From positions 1 to 17,359 of the forward strand of contig CADBUS010000122.1 of the NCBI GenBank assembly GCA_902797895.1: a stretch of DNA of 17,359 bases. The letters are read 5' to 3'. This document shows, in pieces, positions 13,017-17,359 of the stretch; the first letter of the stretch is position 1; every line of letters begins with the position of its first letter. Position numbers and translations under genes: made by a program. Source of the stretch: an uncultured Bacteroidia bacterium (lineage in GTDB: Bacteria; Bacteroidota; Bacteroidia; Bacteroidales; UBA932). The notes under the pieces are model-generated. The model saw only the letters and a list, made by a program, of their open reading frames with translations. It had not been told where the DNA came from and ran no database searches.

Positions 13017-15566
13017 CTAACTTTTCTTGTTCCTATCTCTTTTGAGCTTATAGAAGAGTAGCGGTTGCAAAGTAAAAGTTATCAGTATGGTAGCTGCCAT
13101 ACCGGCCAATGTGGAGAGCCCTATGGAGGAGATTGCAGGGTGGGCGGCTGCCATAAGCGAGCCCACAGCTAAAATAAGCATTACCGCAGAGAAAAATATA
13201 GCTGTGCGGTGATACTTGAGCAACTCCTCATTCTCCGCTTGACTACCCTTTATCAGCCCATCCATCACAAAGATACTGTAATCTACGCCCATTCCAAAAA
13301 TAAATGTGGAAATTACAATGTTTATCAGGTTAAACTCTATCCCCAACAGCTTCATAAGCCCCAGAACAAGATACCAACTCATAAACATTGGAAGAAAGGC
13401 TATTATGGCGTATGAGAATTTTCTCAGCGATAGTAACAGAATAATGAAAACAAAGAGCGAGGAGAGTATTAGCACTATATTAAAATCGTGATTCATAATC
13501 TCCATCATATCAGTTGTATAGAAGAACGGATTAACAATCAGTACCCCCTCTGCAAGCTCTCTGTTTTTGGAGGCCCCTCCCTGTGATATTCTATTGCAGG
13601 CGAGCTTGATACTCTCTTTGTCTGGCGCAAGAATAGATGTAAATACCATATAGGTAGAGTCTTGGCTGCGCTCTATAAAATTGGATAGCATAGCTTGAGG
13701 AATGATTCCACTCTCAACAACATTCACAGGCGAGTATTCCGCCTCTATTGCAGAGTAGAAAGGCTCAAACATATCTGCCTCAAAACCTGCGCGTTCAGCC
13801 GATTGGGCTACCATCTTTTTAAGTTCGGCCCTCTTTGCAGGAGTCCAAAGAGTATCCCATTTTGCTATCATCTGCTGCTGAGATTGTGCATCAACCAAAA
13901 AGGCAGACGGGCTTGTGTAGCTGCTTATTATAGAGCAGTCTTTTAGTTCTTTACAGAGTTTGTCAAGCTCTTTGTTCAGCTTTAATGCCTCGTTTAAATC
14001 TTTGGAAAATACGGCTATGTACTCACTCTGTTGATTGGAGTTTATCTTTTTTATGTAGAGTGAATCGGCCAGCATTACCTTTGGCTCAAAGTATCCCAAA
14101 TTGGTAAGATTGGTATCAAAATCGGCCTTGCCACGTGTAAACACAACGCTTGCTATAAAGGCTATAACTACCAATGTAACAAGCCATTTGAGCCTCCAAT
14201 ATGGGTAGGTGGTAATCTTCTCTATAAGGTTGAATGCCTTTTCGTTTTTTCTGCTTTGCCTCTCTTTGAAGAACTGCGGCAAAAAGAAAAGGGCAAAGAG
14301 AGTGGTGCCGAGCATAACAAACGAGGCCATCATTCCAAAATCTCTAAGCAGAGAGGAACGGGTGAAAATCAGCCCCATAAGTGAGCCTATTGTGGTAAGC
14401 GAGCCGAGCAGTACAGGCTTGGTCTGGTCCTTAAGAACCTGCTCAACATCAGAGAGATACTTGTGGTGAGTTATAATGTGTATGCAGTAGCTGAGGGCCA
14501 CTCCCACAACAATACATCCTATCCCCAAGGCTATAAATGAGATACGCCCCTGTATAATATATACCATCGCGATGGCAAACACAACTCCATAAACAAGCGG
14601 AGCAAGCAGATAAAAGAGAGTGCTCTTTGTGCGGAAGCTCCACCCTATAATCAGCAATATTACAATGAGAGCCAAAGAGACGGTTAAGGCAAGATCTTTT
14701 TTGATTCTCTTTGCGTTGAATACGCTCTGAACAGGGGAGCCATAAAAGAGTACCTCAATATCCGGATGGCTGGCTGAGAACTCCTCTATCTGTGCCAAAA
14801 GATTATCTATCAGCCTTGTACCGGCTTTGCTATCCATTGAGTTAAAGGCCGGAGTAATAAAGGCTAAGGCCATAGAGCCATCTGCGCTAAAGAAGTGCAT
14901 ATTTTTGATAGCAAGCCCACCTGCGGTATCTGCACTATCTGCACTATTCTCAGAGCCCTGCTCTCCCATTAAACCGGCAATGGCCATATTCCTGAAAGCG
15001 AGCGGATCTTTGCATACAATATCATACCAAATTCCGCCGGCATCTGAACTAAGCAGTTCTACATTGGCATTCATTATAGAGTCCAATGCTTTGGTAGATA
15101 GTATGTTATCTACTTTGGAATAGAAATCGGCAGGCAAAAAGCAAGGGGCGTTGTTCAGAACAAATTCGGCTGCTTCGGAGAGTGTAGAACTCTCTATCTT
15201 GTTGAGAATGTTCTCAATCTCGTTACTCCCGTTGTTGCTGTATCTGTTGTAGAGCAAGTTACAGAACTCGTCAGAGGCTTCCGTAAGTTTATCAACAACA
15301 TCTTCATCAGATAGCTCAGACTCCTCTCCGCCAAGTTCGTTAAGGCGAAATTCAAGAAAAATCTTATCCTTTACCTTTAGTTTCTCGAAGGCGTAACGCG
15401 CTCCCTGATTGGCTGTTGAGGTGGGCAGCAACTTGGAAATATCCTCCTCGTAGTACATCTTTGAGGCAAGCAATCCCCATAGTGCAAAGCTCCCAAGTAA
15501 TATAATATAAAAAGCCGCACAATGTCTCTTAAAGAAACGATATGCGGCTAAAGTAAGGTGTGTCAT
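13017..15566 (-). CDS. MMPL/RND-family exporter
   Basis: This 849-residue inner-membrane transporter has the RND plan in two halves. Each half has one N-terminal membrane helix (residues ~18-35 and ~460-476), a large periplasmic domain (~36-285 and ~480-690) and five further helices (~290-432 and ~695-840). The second half holds GMGVDYSIF with Asp762, the proton-relay position of MMPL proteins; the matching site of the first half reads VVGVALSYCIHI with no Asp. It resembles the predicted lipid or polyene exporters of aryl-polyene and flexirubin clusters, which would move the product across the inner membrane. It starts 4 bases after the ACP stop and ends 2 bases before the FAD oxidoreductase start, so tight coupling is expected. 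Substrate is inferred from context only. Confidence 0.88.
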   Translation of the reverse strand: MTHLTLAAYRFFKRHCAAFYIILLGSFALWGLLASKMYYEEDISKLLPTSTANQGARYAFEKLKVKDKIFLEFRLNELGGEESELSDEDVVDKLTEASDEFCNLLYNRYSNNGSNEIENILNKIESSTLSEAAEFVLNNAPCFLPADFYSKVDNILSTKALDSIMNANVELLSSDAGGIWYDIVCKDPLAFRNMAIAGLMGEQGSENSADSADTAGGLAIKNMHFFSADGSMALAFITPAFNSMDSKAGTRLIDNLLAQIEEFSASHPDIEVLFYGSPVQSVFNAKRIKKDLALTVSLALIVILLIIGWSFRTKSTLFYLLAPLVYGVVFAIAMVYIIQGRISFIALGIGCIVVGVALSYCIHIITHHKYLSDVEQVLKDQTKPVLLGSLTTIGSLMGLIFTRSSLLRDFGMMASFVMLGTTLFALFFLPQFFKERQSRKNEKAFNLIEKITTYPYWRLKWLVTLVVIAFIASVVFTRGKADFDTNLTNLGYFEPKVMLADSLYIKKINSNQQSEYIAVFSKDLNEALKLNKELDKLCKELKDCSIISSYTSPSAFLVDAQSQQQMIAKWDTLWTPAKRAELKKMVAQSAERAGFEADMFEPFYSAIEAEYSPVNVVESGIIPQAMLSNFIERSQDSTYMVFTSILAPDKESIKLACNRISQGGASKNRELAEGVLIVNPFFYTTDMMEIMNHDFNIVLILSSLFVFIILLLSLRKFSYAIIAFLPMFMSWYLVLGLMKLLGIEFNLINIVISTFIFGMGVDYSIFVMDGLIKGSQAENEELLKYHRTAIFFSAVMLILAVGSLMAAAHPAISSIGLSTLAGMAATILITFTLQPLLFYKLKRDRNKKS

Positions 15567-15570
15567 CTTT

Positions 15571-15819
15571 TTATTTACTCTCTATCTTCTCATAGAGAAA
15601 ATCATAAAGTTCTGCAAAGTTCTTGGTTTTGAGCAAATCTGTACCCTTTATCTTTATGTCAAAATTTTCCTCAATAAGGGCAACTAAATCAACAAGTGAG
15701 AGGCTGTCCAAATCCAAGGTCTTCTTTATATCTGCCTCGGGAGTAATATCCTCCAATTCTACCTCAAATTCATCTGCTAAAATCTTGGCTGTTTTTGCAA
15801 TCAAATCTTCTTTTGTCAT
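15571..15819 (-). CDS. Acyl carrier protein
   Basis: This 82-residue cytoplasmic carrier has the 4'-phosphopantetheine attachment motif DSL (Asp38-Ser39-Leu40, in LDLDSLSLVDLVALIEENF). Helix I (LIAKTAKILADEFEVELEDI) and the closing helix NFAELYDFLYEKI complete the four-helix ACP plan. The protein is strongly acidic, as usual. It lies between the ketosynthase (23-base gap) and the MMPL exporter (4-base gap), so it is probably a dedicated carrier for the operon's product, separate from the housekeeping fatty-acid ACP, which normally sits beside fabF elsewhere. The ATG at 15819 follows a short AT-rich leader. Confidence 0.92.
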   Translation of the reverse strand: MTKEDLIAKTAKILADEFEVELEDITPEADIKKTLDLDSLSLVDLVALIEENFDIKIKGTDLLKTKNFAELYDFLYEKIESK

Positions 15820-15842
15820 ATTTTTCTTATTTGTATGTTATC

Positions 15843-17063
15843 TTATAAGTTCTTAATTACCAGAGTAGAGTTTGTGCCACCAAAACCAAATGAGTTTGAG
15901 AGAAATACATCAAACTTGGTCTCAACTCTGCGGCTCGGTATATTCAGTTTGGCAGAATCCTCATCGGGACTTTCAAAGTTTATGTTGGCCCCAATAAAGT
16001 TGTTCTTCATCATTAGCAGAGAGTAAATTACCTCGCTTGCCCCGGCCATCCACATTTCGTGACCGGTTTGTGATTTAGTTGAGGTTACCGGCGGCATCTT
16101 GTCTCCAAATACCTGATATATAGCCTTTGCCTCGTTCTGATCTCCCACAGGTGTACTTGTTGCGTGGGCATTTATGTAGCCAATCTGCTCTGCTCTCAAG
16201 CCGGATTGCTTCAGAGCCATTGTCAATGAGCGTGCAGGGCCATCTACATTAGGAACAGAGATATGGTCTCCGTTAGATGAGAAGCCGTAGCCGAGCACCT
16301 CTGCAATGATAGGGGCGCCTCTCTTAACTGCAGATTCGTAATCTTCCAAAATTACAGTTGCCGCTCCTCCCGATGGTACCAAACCATCGCGATTCTTATC
16401 AAATGGTCTTGATGCCTTTTCAGGCTCGTTCTCACGCTTTGAGAAGGCTCCTATGCCATCAAAGCTGCATACGGAATAGGGGTTAACCTCTTGTGCGCCT
16501 CCACAGATTATCATATCCTGCAACCCCTGCTGTATAAGCAGAGCACCCCATCCGATAGAGTGTGAGCCGCTGGCGCAAGCACCTGATACAGTGAGATTTA
16601 TGCCCTTTAGCTTGAATATGCAGGAGAGGTTCATAGTTACGGTGGAGTTCATAGATTTGAAAATACCGCCGCTGCCTATAAGTGATGTGTTCTTCTTCTC
16701 CCTCATTGCATCTACGCTGTTTACAACAGGCTCGGCACTTGAGTCGTTGCCGTAGAGCAGGCCAACCTCGTGACTATCCAAATAATCTTGATCTATGCGG
16801 GCATCTTTGAGAGCATCTGCAGTAGCGCAGTATGCGTAGAGTGCCTGCTCAGGCATATAAACTCTCTGATTACGAGAGAGAACTCCTTTAAGGTTAGGTA
16901 TTTCCAAATGGCCTGTGAGTGCGGAGAGAAAACCCATCTCTTTGCGCACCGGATCAAAAACAATACCGCTCTTGCCTGTGTAAAGTGAATTCCTAACCTC
17001 TTCCAAACTTGTTCCGAGGCAGGAGTAAATTCCAATTCCGGTTATAACAACTCTTCTTTTCAT
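15843..17063 (-). CDS. Beta-ketoacyl-ACP synthase (FabF-like), polyene/lipid operon
   Basis: This 406-residue condensing enzyme extends an acyl chain on ACP with malonyl-ACP. The full catalytic triad is present: Cys163 in SGACASGSHSIG, His300 in NAHATSTPVGD and His335 in KSQTGHEMWMAGA; the FGFGGTNSTLV glycine-rich end (392-402) is intact. It is an active-type KAS, not a chain-length-factor homologue, which lacks the Cys. The start at 17063 (MKRRVVITGIG) is used because it matches the family N-terminus and lies just after a promoter; the in-frame ATG at 17141 would add 26 residues crossing that promoter and the tRNA terminator. It is the first gene of the operon. The enzyme could be FabF, but the ACP, exporter and oxidoreductase after it argue for secondary lipid or aryl-polyene-like synthesis. 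Confidence 0.9.
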   Translation of the reverse strand: MKRRVVITGIGIYSCLGTSLEEVRNSLYTGKSGIVFDPVRKEMGFLSALTGHLEIPNLKGVLSRNQRVYMPEQALYAYCATADALKDARIDQDYLDSHEVGLLYGNDSSAEPVVNSVDAMREKKNTSLIGSGGIFKSMNSTVTMNLSCIFKLKGINLTVSGACASGSHSIGWGALLIQQGLQDMIICGGAQEVNPYSVCSFDGIGAFSKRENEPEKASRPFDKNRDGLVPSGGAATVILEDYESAVKRGAPIIAEVLGYGFSSNGDHISVPNVDGPARSLTMALKQSGLRAEQIGYINAHATSTPVGDQNEAKAIYQVFGDKMPPVTSTKSQTGHEMWMAGASEVIYSLLMMKNNFIGANINFESPDEDSAKLNIPSRRVETKFDVFLSNSFGFGGTNSTLVIKNL

Positions 17064-17082
17064 AGTATCACCAATTAAGGGG

Positions 17083-17114
17083 CGAATATAGCAATTTTTG
17101 TCTATTAGGCCAAA
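17083..17114 (-). promoter_or_regulatory. Promoter of the ketosynthase operon
   Basis: On the minus strand, TTTG (17111-17114), a 20-base spacer and TATATTCG (17083-17090) fit the Bacteroidota promoter with one mismatch in the -7 box. The predicted start is near 17078, about 15 bases before the ATG. The -33 box lies in the T-run of the tRNA terminator. Confidence 0.6.
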
Positions 17115-17138
17115 AAAACAGCCCCCCGAAGGGAGCTG
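17112..17138 (-). terminator. Intrinsic terminator of the tRNA-Glu transcript
   Basis: The minus strand reads CAGCTCCC, loop TTCG, then GGGGGCTG: an 8-bp stem (one G-T pair) closed by a UUCG tetraloop (17119-17138), followed by seven T (17112-17118). It lies 25 bases downstream of the mature tRNA end. Confidence 0.9.
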
Positions 17139-17163
17139 CAAAACATCATTATGAAAACCTCTG

Positions 17164-17235
17164 TAGGAGATAGGAGAATCGAACTCCTATTTAGGGAATG
17201 AGAATCCCTTGTCCTAACCGTTAGACGAATCTCCC
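17164..17235 (-). tRNA. tRNA-Glu (anticodon CTC)
   Basis: The 72-nt minus-strand sequence folds as a full cloverleaf. Acceptor GGGAGAT pairs with ATCTCCT (first pair G-U) with discriminator A; the D stem is GTCT/GGAC, the anticodon stem AGGGA/TCCCT with loop TTCTCAT, and the T arm AGGAG-TTCGATT-CTCCT. The anticodon is CTC, which reads GAG. The 3' CCA is not encoded (CAG follows) and must be added after transcription. It is a single tRNA with its own promoter and terminator. Confidence 0.95.
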
Positions 17236-17250
17236 ATTGGATTTGGGCTG

Positions 17251-17281
17251 CAAAGGTACAAAATAATTCCGTTCTTGCAAA
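17251..17281 (-). promoter_or_regulatory. Promoter of tRNA-Glu
   Basis: The minus strand has TTTG (17278-17281), a 19-base spacer and TACCTTTG (17251-17258), matching the Bacteroidota promoter perfectly. The start would fall near 17244, about nine bases before the mature tRNA 5' end at 17235. Confidence 0.8.
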
Positions 17282-17299
17282 TTTTTATTCAAAAAATGC

Positions 17300-17359
17300 T
17301 CAAAAAGCAGCAACCAATGCTATCAAAAATGCCACAACCCAGGCCAAGACTATGGTATA
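17300..17359 (-). CDS. C-terminal end of a membrane protein (rest outside window)
   Basis: Reading the minus strand from the window edge gives 19 almost entirely hydrophobic residues (YTIVLAWVVAFLIALVAAF) and then a TGA stop at 17300-17302. This looks like the last transmembrane helix of a protein encoded further right. The tRNA-Glu promoter lies just after the stop. The fragment is too short to name, and a chance open frame is possible. Confidence 0.5.
   Translation of the reverse strand, partial: YTIVLAWVVAFLIALVAAF

Noticed and set aside
17064..17141. Longer ketosynthase start at 17141
   Set aside because: The added residues do not match the KAS N-terminus and would be coded across the predicted promoter and the tRNA terminator.

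Overview
The window reads as chromosomal DNA of an anaerobic, probably gut-associated member of the Bacteroidales (Bacteroidota). Three things point there: Bacteroidota-type promoters (a -7 box TAnnTTTG, twice paired with a TTTG -33 box at a spacing of 19 or 20 bases); families typical of the order (a TonB C-terminal protein of Bacteroides type, a radical SAM/lipoprotein pair, DUF3990/DUF3791 genes); and an aryl-polyene/flexirubin-like gene set. Genus cannot be decided from the sequence alone.

Left part (1-6263). The end of a TonB-domain gene (+) converges on and overlaps galE (-). A three-gene overlapping operon follows (1873-2829, +): a DUF3791 protein, a DUF3990 ADP-ribosyltransferase-like protein and a small unknown, a layout that looks like a toxin-antitoxin or accessory module. 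Just upstream of it lies a 22-codon ORF that looks like an orphan signal peptide. Next come a radical SAM/SPASM enzyme and a tiny lipoprotein (2847-4241, -), divergent from an AI-2E family permease (4395-5492, +). A small secreted protein (5616-6203, +) ends at a strong terminator. A roughly 135-bp imperfect inverted repeat (6279-6414) fills the gap between that terminator and the next gene.

Right part (6420-17063, all -). Eight genes run head to tail with gaps of 2 to 42 bases and look like one long operon. In transcription order they are ketosynthase, acyl carrier protein, MMPL/RND exporter, CrtI/retinol-saturase-like FAD oxidoreductase, LolA-like carrier, NhaA Na+/H+ antiporter, secreted protein and His-rich Zn/Cd/Pb P1B-ATPase. 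The first five form a compact set that could build an acyl or polyene product on the carrier protein, modify it, export it and carry it toward the outer membrane. No ketoreductase, dehydratase, acyltransferase or ammonia-lyase gene is present in the window, so those steps would have to come from elsewhere. The last three genes are ion or metal transporters and an envelope protein, possibly with an extra internal promoter.

Far right. A tRNA-Glu(CTC) gene (-) with a near-ideal promoter and a UUCG-loop terminator sits just upstream of the ketosynthase; its terminator overlaps the -33 box of the ketosynthase promoter. The last 60 bases encode the hydrophobic C-terminus of a gene that extends past the window. 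No stretch above 300 bases lacks a gene. No CRISPR array, insertion sequence, rRNA or phage gene was seen.
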